From positions 193,936,001 through 194,000,000 of the forward strand of contig JBITNC010000001.1 of the NCBI GenBank assembly GCA_050084985.1: DNA of 64,000 nucleotides, read 5' to 3'. The DNA comes from Nageia nagi. Taxonomy: Eukaryota; Pinophyta. The position numbers and the translations under genes were made by a program. Of this stretch, positions 54,190 through 64,000 are shown in pieces. Within the stretch, counting starts at the first letter, position 1. The number at the start of each line of letters is the position of its first letter. The notes under the pieces are model-generated. The model was given only the letters and a program-made list of their open reading frames with translations, ran no database searches and was not told the origin of the DNA.

Positions 54190-54800
54190 TTTTTTGACTA
54201 TCTCTAATCTATATATTACTTCTATAGTATATCATATGGCATGGTTTATGCAAAAACTATATGTTAAGAACCTCAATGTTATTAAGCAAATTTTGAGGTA
54301 TGTTGTGGGCATGAAGGATCTTTCTCTCAAGTATTCCAAGTTTTCTTTATTTATTTTTCAAGGTTACTCAAATTCAAACTATGGAAGAGATAGAGAGAAT
54401 AAGAAATCAACCTATACTTAGCAATGGTTTAGGTGTTATCTCTTGGGATTCCAAGAAGAAGTCTACCACTATTCTCTCCACCATAGAGGCAAAATATCAA
54501 GCCATGTCATTCATGGGCCAAGAAGCTATTTGGCCAAGGCATATCCTAAAAGAAATTGGGTATGATCAAGCTCATCCATCTCATATTTATTTAGATAATT
54601 AGTCAAATATTGCTTTAGAAAATAAATCTATTTTCCATAAGAGAAAAAAACATATCTATGTACATTTTATTAGGGATAATGTTCTAGATAGTATTTTACA
54701 ATTGCAATATTGTCCATCAGTACTAAAATTTGCTAATTTATTCACCAAGCCTCTTCCTAAAGTTCAAGAAATCTATTGGGTTGGTGAAGTTTCCCTCAAG
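54190..54800 (+). pseudogene. Element B RNase H and C-terminus
   Basis: Frame 54194-54421: 'MAWFMQKLYVKNLNVIKQIL', 'GMKDLSLKYSK', 'GYSNSNYGRDRENKKSTYT' ('GY.DSD.AG..DDRKSTSGY'). A frameshift leads to the frame 54381-54602: 'GVISWDSKKKSTTILSTIEA', 'GQEAIWPRHILKEIGY'. The end is 'KHIYVHFIRDNVL' and 'KFANLFTKPLPK'. The conserved tail proves that the coding region ends here at about 54770. Confidence 0.88.
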
Positions 54801-54918
54801 GAAGAGTAAAGGTTGACTTCTTATTGAATTCATGTATATGATGATAATTTCATCCTTTAAAAGATTTTTTGGTTATACAGTGTTGATCATTTTGTATGCC
54901 TTCATGGTTAGTTCTCTA

Positions 54919-55045
54919 TGTGTAAGGAACTAGTTGTACATTTTTGAGCATATTATAACTTCTGTTAGAATTATTTTAGTTATCCATATGTGAGGAACTA
55001 ATATGTATTTTTTGGAACTATTTAGTTATCCATATGTGAGGAACT
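54919..55045 (+). repeat. Three iterated 'tatgtgaggaact' motifs upstream of the B 3' LTR
   Basis: Copies end at 54931 (tatgtgtaaggaact), 54999 and 55045 (both tatgtgaggaact); spacings 68 and 46 bp, as in element A (69 and 46). The two best copies share 'tagttatccatatgtgagga'. Confidence 0.85.
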
Positions 55046-55530
55046 CATATGTGCTTATGCTTAATTTTTTTATGTTGGTAAAGACATATTTTTATATAAT
55101 ATGTGACTATGAGTATTGGCTTGGTATCTTTGTGATGACTTTTAGTGTAACATTGATCAATTTATGGATAAAATTAATTGATTTATTTATCTTATATTTA
55201 TATGATGCATCTAATTGATCTTGTTTATGAGCTGCTTGTAGCTTGAAAGTTTCTCATTGAGAGTACAAGTTACCTACTTCGAGTGGGCAAGCTCATGGAG
55301 GCTTATCATGTCAACTTATTATTGAATAACTAACTTGTATAGTAAAACTAGTTATGATTAATGATTATATTATAAAACATTTGTCAAATGGAAAAGTAAT
55401 AAGTCTAAATCTAAGATCCTGCTTATTTCTCACATATGTAAATGTTAACTTCTCTAATTGTATCTCTATGGACAAGAACTCTCTCTTACTCTCTCTTTCT
55501 TCTCTCATCTTCACTCTACCCCAATATTGC

Positions 55531-55542
55531 ATTAAGGGGGGG
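55531..55542 (+). other. Polypurine tract of element B
   Basis: attaaggggggg directly before the 3' LTR, equivalent to attaagggggag in A. Confidence 0.85.
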
Positions 55543-56036
55543 TGTTGAAATGTATGATGCATTATTGTAAGGTCTCTTCATTTAATTCAATCAATACTTA
55601 AGGGCATCCTTAGATACATTAAGTATATAGTGAATATGATAATGTAACTTATCCTACACTCCATCTTGTGAGCATGTCCCTTGGGTAAAAGGGTGAAGCA
55701 TGACATGATATTATACATTAGTGAAAAAGATAATTCAAGTGAGGATTTTTCTCTATAAATAGAGATCCTTTCTTGGTTATTCACATAATTTTGTAGCAAA
55801 GTTATACTTTAGTATTGTGAGGAGAAGTGAGAAAGAGGTCTTGAAAGAGAGTGTTCTTTGAGAATAAAGAGATCTTAGATTAATGGATGTACTCTCTTCT
55901 ATGAGAGGAACCACTTTACACATGGTGTCAACTTTGTGATATTGGCTATATTTTATTCTTTGTTAATGATTTTTTAGATATCTTTCATGTGATCTTGGTA
56001 GAATAGAAATTTAGTCATTTATTCTTAATCCCTTCA
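55543..56036 (+). repeat. 3' LTR of element B
   Basis: Starts tgttgaaatg and ends cccttca. Contains a damaged U3 inverted repeat, TATA box at 55754 and hairpin at 55882-55915. Frames at 55354-55799 overlap the 3' region and LTR and are not genes. Confidence 0.9.
55754..55761 (+). promoter_or_regulatory. LTR TATA box (element B, 3' copy)
   Basis: tataaata in 'tctctataaatagagatcc', at the same place as in the other LTRs. Confidence 0.65.
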
Positions 56037-56044
56037 ATATTTAC

Positions 56045-58840
56045 CAAAGATCCTCCTCCCTCTTCCATCAATCAAATATAAATGAAAAATAGCAACTAAA
56101 TTGATAAAAATGATATTTCAGCATATGTGGAAGAAATCCAATGATTTTGTTTTTTGACCCCTTTTGCTACCATCAATCTCAACTTGATGGAAATAAAATA
56201 AAGAAAAAATAGGAAAAATGCTAAAGATAAATTCCACTCAATGGAGCAATCTCAATTAGAGATCAACTATCTACTACCATCTGATTGAATCCAAGAGAAA
56301 GTTGCACATATTACCATGACTACAAGTAGGGAAATTGAAGCAGTACACATTCCCAACTAGCCATTAGACTAAAACATGGATGAAGATACCTTACAAAAAT
56401 AGAGCTAATTTTCTAAATCTAAAGTTACTTCCACCATTTCTCTAAACTAATAGCCAAGAGTATCTAGTAGAAAAAGCTAAATTATAATTAATGGAAAATT
56501 ATCAAGTGGTGGAAGTAAAAATAGTAATTAAGGAAAAAGTCATCATATATCATTAGCAAAGAAATCCTTAATGTATATCAAATGGATAAATTTAAAACCA
56601 ACTAAAATCTAATGCTAAAAATAGCAAAAACATAATTAGCACATACTTACCAAGATTTAATTATATATCATATATGAACCTAGTCTCATGCCAAACCAAA
56701 TAACTTAGGATAAGAAGTCTCCAAGATAGAAAATACTACATATTAGCTATGCATACCATGAGATTACATATTTTTAATTTTAATAAATTTAGAGGTATAC
56801 TTTAATTACAAAGAAAGAAATAGTATAATTGAGACAAGACCATCTCTAAAGGGTACAAGAAACCTATCAAAAAAGTTACATTATAGAGATAGATATTTCA
56901 TATTATCCCCTAATAAGAAAAAAAAGGTAAATTAATTTTCAAGGTATTATTTTAACATAAAGTAGATTATCTATTCATAAGTATATTTTTCTAGTTTGAT
57001 TGACTCAAAACTTGACTTTTTTAAGAGTTAATAGAAATATAGTACTAAGAAGATATGAAGCAAGCCCCCAGAGTATTGGAGGTCTAGGAAGAATCTACAA
57101 AAACTAAGTCCTTTTTTTATTAAGTAGTCTTTGAGGGCTTAACAACCCATACATTTTTTTGAAGGAACTAATGGTAAAATAAAATAACTAACTAACTTTA
57201 ATATTTTTGCTCAAAACCAAATTTACAAATATTATCATAACTCATTGAATATGTTGCTACCCACTAAACCCACTCATCTACATATATCATCATATCTCCA
57301 TAAATGTTCATATATAAGAATTACTACAAAAAGGAAAAATTGCATTAGTGCCAACATTATAATGCAATATATTTTTAAAAAGTTTTAGTTTGAATCCTAA
57401 TGCCATATATGATGCTAATAACCATGTCATCCCTAGCAAGCCTGGAATTTGATAGGTTATAGCTTGTATTTTTAGTTTCAAGCCATATAATATGATTACT
57501 AATTTATAAGTACCATAGAATTATACATCTAATATTTTTTCTAAATTGTATATTTTATAGGAAATAATTTTAAAAAACCATAGAAAAATTTTATATATTA
57601 ATATATATATATATATATATATATATAGTTTTGAAATGATTGCACTATGCACCATGCCTATCATCTAGGCTTCAAATAGTTCAATCTCCACTATCCAATC
57701 TCTAAATTTCTAATCTCCATTGTCCATATTTGATGCTACACATTTGAATTTAATGGAAAGCAATTGGCATTAATTTTAATAGTTTTTGACTTGTTGATTA
57801 CAAGTTAAATTGGTTAGTGTGGTACAATGGTAGGTACATTATGGTAATAAAAAAAAATACATTAGCATGTAAACTCCAAAACAATTATCATTCTTTCACT
57901 ATTAGACTTCAATATCAAGTTCAACCTTCATTTGTGATTCTCAAGTTCCTCTTCTATAATAGCAAATGCTTTACTATTGGTCTTCTACACTAATAAATGT
58001 GGAACTGGAAAACTCAAAAGTAATTAGTTGCATCATGGAAGTCTACTTTATTTGAGGTAAGTTTCTACAGTACAAACCATAACACTTGTAAATAAATATA
58101 AAAAATTAAAGCTATGGAGCACTCTCTTTTTGAGTTTCATCCATCTCAAATCATGCAAAATCCTACATAGGGAAAACATGTGCAAGGTTGAAAGATCCCT
58201 CTCTAGTTCTAGATGTTGGCCCATTGTTGACTCGCTTTTTTGGAGCCTTTACTCTTTTGAGTTGAACTTCCTTTGAATGGTGGGTGATCTCTAAGATTCT
58301 ATTTTGAATTGGGTATTAGTATTTCTAATGTCTCAGCTTCTAAGCCTTTGTATAGATGTCATTTAATCCCTTTTCTATTTCATTTTTTATCACTTGAATT
58401 GGTGAGGCTTCCCTATCTCTTATCCAATCTTACCCCTTTTAATTGTTAAATACAAAGAAAAATATAGCTTTAATACTAATGGGCAAGAACAAGGAAGATG
58501 AGATTTCTTGGTTCCTCTAATCCCAGGCTCCTAAATTTTCTTATCTTCAATGGTATCTATAGGATGTCATTAGGTGATGTAGGTGAAGGTTTTGAAAGAA
58601 ATATCTAAATATAACTGATTGTAAATAATACTGCATTGTAGTTTTTCAATTAAAATAGGCTTTAAATTTTAGTCAATACTATGTACACAATATGAATAGT
58701 GTCAAGATGTGCATGATAGACTTGATAATACCATAACATGTTTACCTACAAAAAAGAAAGATATACTTCACTAAATATCTTTCTTTATCATCTTTTACTG
58801 AATAAAAGACTAGAAAAAGGATAATTTTTAAGGCTTCATA
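56045..58840. other. Gene-poor AT-rich stretch
   Basis: No recognisable gene. A minus-strand stretch at about 58170-58440 reads with few stops (for example DHPPFKGSSTQKSKGSKKAS), but I do not recognise it. A (TA)n tract lies within, listed separately. Confidence 0.5.
57592..57627. repeat. (TA)n microsatellite
   Basis: About 16-17 nearly uninterrupted AT units ending in 'atatatag'. Confidence 0.9.
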
Positions 58841-58846
58841 AAGGTG

Positions 58847-59168
58847 TTGTAAATAGCTTCATATTTTATGGTTTACAATAAAGAGCTTTATCATGAGCTT
58901 CAAATGATAGTTGAATTTCTTCTTGATAGGGTGCATTGGATTTTGAGCTACCTTGATGAATTTGAATTCTTACCTAGATTTCAACAATCCATTATTAATA
59001 CCTTCACTAGCAAATAATGGTGTGAAATTCAAAAGTAAGCTTCTTAAATAACTTGTAAATAGCTTTGTAGTCTATGGTTTACAATTGAAAGCTTTATCAT
59101 GAACTTTTGATACTAGTTGAATTTCACAATCCATTATTAATACCTTCACTAGAAAATGATGGCTTGAA
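58847..59168. repeat. Direct repeat pair with internal deletion in the second copy
   Basis: Copy 1, 58847-59027; copy 2, 59053-59168. Both start 'ttgtaaatagctt', include 'tatggtttacaat', 'gctttatcatga', and end 'cattattaataccttcacta' followed by 'g.aaatgatgg' or similar. About 65 bp present in copy 1 (around 58925-58985) are missing from copy 2. Confidence 0.8.
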
Positions 59169-59538
59169 AATAAGCTTCATAGAGAAAAGAAATAATCAAC
59201 TTTTGGATCCTTAGTCCATTATTTTACCTATGTTATTAAATCTAAATTTCACCTTGATATCTTTCCATGGGATCCTATCTCCCAAAGTAAAGCATAAATA
59301 CCTTACCATTTTAAGTAGATGCTAGATGCATGATTTCCTTATTTTTATTGGTAAGAGTTACTTATTCTTTTATTGCAACTTGTAGGTAGCACTTTGGTTT
59401 CTATTGCAATGCCATCTATAGGTGTTTTTGTTGTCTCTCTTATAGATGATGTCTCCCTTTTTAACTACATATATAAATATAACTTTTTATTCTTATACCT
59501 TTATCCCTTTTTAAATATGTCTATAAAATAAACTTTGG

Positions 59539-59600
59539 ATCTATTTATCAAACTCATACATGATAGAGGCTCTTTATATCTATTTATCAAACTCATACAT
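59539..59600. repeat. Short direct repeat, 23 bp, 39-bp period
   Basis: atctatttatcaaactcata at 59539-59558 and again at 59578-59597, each followed by 'cat'. Identical copies in an otherwise decayed region suggest a recent local duplication. Confidence 0.85.
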
Positions 59601-60330
59601 AGCACATCTTTGTATTAGAGTTTTGGTGAATCAACTTAAATTTAGCCTATTGTAATCTTCTTCTCTTCCGTTAGTGAGACAATAAGACTATTTTAAGTAT
59701 ATCAAGTTCCATCAAATCCTTTTCCTTTTCATATAGGCAACTCTTTAATTTGTCCTCACAATTCAATCCAATGTTGAATTATTGATTTCTTACCAAATGT
59801 TTGCTCTCCCTTAAATTATAAGTAACTCAACATTCTTGCATTATTTACTAATGTTTAGTATGCTTAAATCACCCTAGATAATTCTAATATTTGTGCACTC
59901 TAGTAGCATTAACTATGATTTGTATGTGATGATGTAATTTAAGTGGTTGTGGGATAAATGTGCTTTTGACTTTCCCCATTAAAATATCTTACTATTTAGT
60001 ATAAATATTTTTCTCAAATGAATGACCATACAACTTTAAGACATGGATTCTATGCAATTTCTATAGAGATTAACAAAACTAGCATTTGAGAAAAATAAAG
60101 GAAACTTTTCCACTATTTGTGAATCTTATTCACTAGAACCATGTAAAATGGAGATGAAGATATGATTGAGTTTTTGTGCATTTCATTCATCCCTTGGTTT
60201 CAACAAATAATAAAATTCAAGTTGTGATACAACACATTTTAATATTTCCTCCATTTAATTGGATAATTAAATTTTCATTTTCAATATTTCAAATGTATTT
60301 ATTTGAATGTTTTATTTCATTTATCTAAAT

Positions 60331-60572
60331 TGTAAATTATGAATTCATTTGAGGTTATTTCAATAATTAATTTATACAATATCATTTAATAGTATATTAT
60401 TTAATGGATATGAGAATCTACTTGCTCTCATCTAGGTTTTTCAAGTTTTTATGAAGTTTTTATTTTTTAAAAGATATTTGATTAATGTAAATTATCAATT
60501 TTAGATGTTCATGAGGCTACTTAAATAATTAATTTATGTAATATTATTTAATAGTATATTAGTTCATGTACA
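60331..60572. repeat. Direct repeat pair, about 80 bp, 155-bp spacing
   Basis: Copy 1 starts 60331 and copy 2 starts 60486. Shared 'tgtaaattat', 'caat(t)', 'aataattaatttat', 'caat/taatatcattt' and 'taatagtatatta'. No coding signal. Confidence 0.7.
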
Positions 60573-60579
60573 AGTTGAT

Positions 60580-62990
60580 CTACGTGCACTCACTTACATA
60601 AATGTATAATTAGAAGTTTTTAATTTTATGTAAAGACAAGAAAATATATTAATGTCTATGGATGATCAAAAGTGATCAATGGGATAAAAGTATATAAGAT
60701 AGACAAGTTAGCAAGCAAGCTCAAGATGGCTCAAACTAAATCTAAATTAATTTAAAAATAAGTACATAATATGACTTCTTAATTATTTCTTGTTCCTTAG
60801 ATGTCAAAAATTGTAACACAAAGTATTGTAAATAGTTCTCTTTAAAAAATGTGTAACAAGGGATAGAGTCAATCCAAACAGATAAATAGCAAGCTTTTTA
60901 CTAAATGATTTGATCTACCTTCTTCTAAGCATTTTGGTTTGGGTGCAATACTTGTTCTCTAGAAGTATCAAATTGACCTTAAAATAAGATACAAGTTGGA
61001 TGGATTTGAAGATAAACTCCATTTTATCTACCATGATATTGATTAGAATAAATTAGTTTAAAACTTAAAAATTATATTTTCAAATTTGAAGGAAATAATT
61101 TCATATATCCAAGGTTTACCTTCTCAATTCTTTGACCTGAACATGATTTCATCAAGAAAGGTTAGGAAGAAAAATGTTTATAGAATGTCAGGAGCCCAAC
61201 CCAAATATTTTGAAGCATGACAAGGTCTAAGTTTAAGTTCATTAGTAAGTTGAATTGGATGGATTCAATACCAAATAAAACTCTACATCCCTTGTCTAGA
61301 CTTTGAATCAAAAGTGTATGCAAAGTAAATAAGATAAGATTGATAAGGATTTATTTTTTGGAACTTTTGCAAGTTGTTGAAATATAGAAGATAAGGGAAT
61401 CCTTATTAATTGAGGTATTTATTATCTTTTAATGTATAATTTAAATGATTGAATAATGTATAAAGAATAAAAGAAAACTATTTTTAGTATTAAATTTTAT
61501 ATGATAGAATCTAATATTTATATATCATATGTATTTTACAATTATATATTTATTAATAAAATTTAAAAAAGGAATAATATTTGGATATGTTTTCTCCATT
61601 AATATTATGATAATGTTTAGAAATGTAGTATATTGGCTTGTAGTTCTCATAATATTTTGATACATCCTCAATATCAAATAGAACCCCAAACATTATGTGT
61701 ATTTCAATGTTTTATGCATTTTGAGCTTAGTCATATTTATTCTAACTTATTTTCTTTATTGGATTTTATTGGGTTCTTTGAGAATGTTTAGCTTTTCATA
61801 ATCTAGTAAGAATTTTCCATTTTTCTTTTAATTTAAATAAATGCTATAGTAAGGATTTAACAGACTCTTTATTATCTTTGGTTTGGGTGGATTCACTTTA
61901 TGTTGCTTTTCATGATAATGAGCATTATAGGGTACTAGTTCACAGTGATAGATAAGCTTTATATTTTATTTGATCAATATATAATCCCTCTTATCTTGAG
62001 TAGTTCATTGTAAATCCTTGTTTATATTTTGTTGGTTGATGCTCACTCAAACATATGTTCACAATGTAGTAAAATATTTGAATTACTTGTACTATCTAAT
62101 GCATCAACAAAATTGAGCTAGACAACTATACTTGGGAAAAGAGATATATGCAAGTAGTTCTATATCCTTAATGTTATGATTTTATTGAATCATATAATAT
62201 TAATAAAATGTAGATATAGATATACATAGTAACATAAGCATAATTAATATAAAAATTATGGAATATATTCATTGAATATGGTTGCTTTATATGGATGTTT
62301 TTCTTCATATGGGTCAAAGTAATTTTATATTTGCTTATATCATTCCCCATTCAAATAGTTTGCCTATATTAAAATGCAAGAACATGGACAAAATTAGGAC
62401 TTGGTATTAAAATTATTTCTCTAAAATAGATAGTATTCAAGAGCTAAAAATTGAGTAATACTCAAAATTATGGTTCATAATAAATAATAGATTATATCAC
62501 AAACTAACCTTGCACATTTTGATCTTGTAAACCATTGTGCTATATAATGTTAAACAAAATGTTACTCTAAAAAGGATTGAGAGAGGTGAAGAATAAATAT
62601 GACCTATGATGGTTAAATCATGTTCAAGATGAAATATACATACTTACAAACATATACTCCACTTTAATTTTATGAATTAAATATTATGCATGCTTACAAT
62701 TACACAATCAAAAGGAAATTGTGTTAGGGTTTCTTATTCCACTCATGTTCACATCACCTCAAAAGCTTACTTTATGGGGACAACATTACCTCTAATATTC
62801 AACATCATGGTGATATTTATCATCTAAGTCTAAATTTTGCATGGGTATTATGAGAGTTCATTAATCTTTAGGGAGTTATTGACCTTTGGGAAGGCCATTG
62901 ATTATGCCTTGTAGAATGCCAAGCTCATTAGTTACAAATAGCATTGATATAGTTATGGAAATATCATCTTAGTAAAATGACATGCATTTT
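60580..62990. other. Gene-poor stretch
   Basis: AT-rich sequence with no recognisable ORF, repeat family or RNA gene. Confidence 0.5.
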
Positions 62991-63059
62991 TTTAATATAG
63001 GAAAATTAAAATAACTTAAAATAGAAATATACAAGCTACTATTGGAAAAATGTATGGAT

Positions 63060-64000
63060 GAAATTTAACAACAAATTCTAATAGTAATAAATTTTTTGAA
63101 GTAGATGATGATAGTCATGCTAATCAAAAGAAAGAAAACTATTCCATGAAATCTTTGGAACATCTTCTAATGGAGATGAAGTGGACGTAGATGATGTTAA
63201 GCATAGCAATCATGATAAGAAAAAGTACAAGCAGTAAAAATATTTCAAATTCAATGATTATAAAATTTTGATTGGTTGCATACTATCAAATTTGGTGATG
63301 TTGATGTTATGAAATGCTAGTATTGTGAAAACTATAAAATGGTTAGACCTTGAGGTATAGGAAATGGTTGTGTAAATTTTCAATATGATGCTCTTATTAC
63401 TCATGAAAAGTCATTTATTTATAAAAATGATAAGGGAATATGGTTTGATGCAATAGAGAGAAAGATGAAATCTATACCAGATCATATTATACAAATTGTA
63501 GATGTTAATAAAAAAAGAGTAATTTCTACAATAAAAGTAGCTTATTTTATTTTTTGAGAAGATTTATCCTTGTCTACATATGAGAAACTTTATAATTTTT
63601 CATGGATATGAAAACACTAAATATGCCCAAATCTCAATATTATCCTTCATACACAAATCGTAAAGCTACAAATGACTTTTTTAATTGTATTTCATAATAT
63701 CTTGAATAATACCAAACAAAATATATGTTGGAAAGTCCATTTTTCTCTTTAATGGTTCATGAAAGTACTAATTGTACTTTAGAAAAATATCTTATAGTGT
63801 ATGCAACATATTTAGATTTGAAAGGTATAGGAGCACCTACTTCATAATTTATGGAGCTCAAAGATGTACCATATGGAAAAGGAAAAATAATATATATGAT
63901 ACTATAAATCATATAATTAATTCTAGAGGTATTTTATCATAATATTTGATATTAGTTTCAATAGATGGTGCTTTAGCAATGGTCAAAAATGAAAATGGAT
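63060..64000 (+). pseudogene. hAT-type / ZNF862-like protein gene, 5' part, runs off the window end
   Basis: ZNF862/KIAA1586-like proteins derive from hAT transposases and are widespread in some plant genomes. An acidic start, 'GDEVDVDDVKHSNHDKKKYK' (about 63175-63230), leads to a zinc-finger-like motif: MKC*YCENYKMVRP (63308-63350), an in-frame stop, and 'DALITHEKSFIYKN', where the final histidine of 'HEKS..HK' is Tyr. Then 'GIWFDAIERKMKSIPDHIIQ' and 'IVDVNKKRVISTIKVAYFIF', 'LSTYEKLYNFS', then shifted pieces ending 'VSIDGALAMVKNENG' (the 'IDGASAMVG..NG' hAT core motif) at 64000. Several stops and shifts make it a pseudogene. The hAT dimerisation domain would be outside the window. Confidence 0.7.

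Larger units (their letters stand above)
47969..56036 (+). mobile_element. Element B: Ty1/copia LTR retrotransposon related to A, with gag and protease lost
   Basis: LTRs at 47969-48468 and 55543-56036 flank a primer site, a leader homologous to that of A, integrase, reverse transcriptase, RNase H, a 3' region with the iterated motif and a polypurine tract. Target duplications are atata (47964-47968) and atatt (56037-56041), matching at 4 of 5 bases. The region that should hold gag and protease (about 51400-52430) is unrelated sequence. It is more decayed than A in its coding regions. Confidence 0.9.

Noticed and set aside
55354-55799. Overlapping plus and minus frames near the element B 3' LTR
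   Set aside because: They cross the 3' untranslated region and LTR, which are homologous to non-coding parts of element A.

Overview
The window looks like intergenic DNA from a land plant with a large, repeat-rich nuclear genome. It is very AT-rich and no single-copy gene appears intact. What is recognisable is dead transposable elements (Ty1/copia, Ty3/gypsy, LINE, CACTA, hAT and a probable tRNA-derived SINE) plus degraded fragments of plant pentatricopeptide repeat (PPR) genes. The element types and the 13-kb gypsy element make a gymnosperm my best guess, but this is inference and nothing here proves it. No rRNA, intact tRNA, CRISPR or bacterial-type feature was seen.

Layout. 1-2.0 kb: gene-poor. 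2.0-5.1 kb: degraded PPR fragments inside a diverged direct duplication, with an in-frame 111-bp tandem amplification of one PPR segment. 5.65-6.15 kb: minisatellite. 6.2-17.6 kb: minus-strand gypsy pol (element H) split by a copia element (element A, 6882-15387) with both LTRs. 17.65-18.04 kb: degenerate repeats. 18038-18509: solo LTR of a relative of A with a perfect 5-bp target duplication. 19.4-21.8 kb: minus-strand gypsy gag remnant. 23.2-24.0 kb: minus-strand CACTA transposase fragment. 24.3-27.65 kb: several tandem degraded PPR gene ends. 28.2-28.8 kb: LINE ORF1 fragment. 30.38-31.25 kb: 433-bp tandem duplication. About 31.85-45.05 kb: one large gypsy element (element G). 46.3-47.15 kb: second LINE ORF1 fragment. 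47.43-47.64 kb: probable SINE. 47969-56036: second copia element (element B), related to A. 56-63 kb: gene-poor with small direct repeats. 63.0-64.0 kb: start of a hAT/ZNF862-like gene that runs off the end.

How the parts relate. Elements A and B and the solo LTR belong to one copia group. They share LTR layout, a TATA box, a U3 inverted repeat and an R/U5 hairpin whose stem pairs covary. A and B also share a leader of about 3 kb before the coding region and a thrice-iterated motif before the 3' LTR. Element G encodes gag, protease, a first RNase H, reverse transcriptase, a degraded second RNase H and integrase, followed by an unrecognised coiled-coil reading frame of about 3.7 kb before the 3' LTR. 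The RNase H between protease and reverse transcriptase, and the long 3' frame, are the most unusual features. All elements are inactive: stops and frameshifts occur throughout, and several catalytic residues are replaced, often by changes of the G-to-A or C-to-T type.
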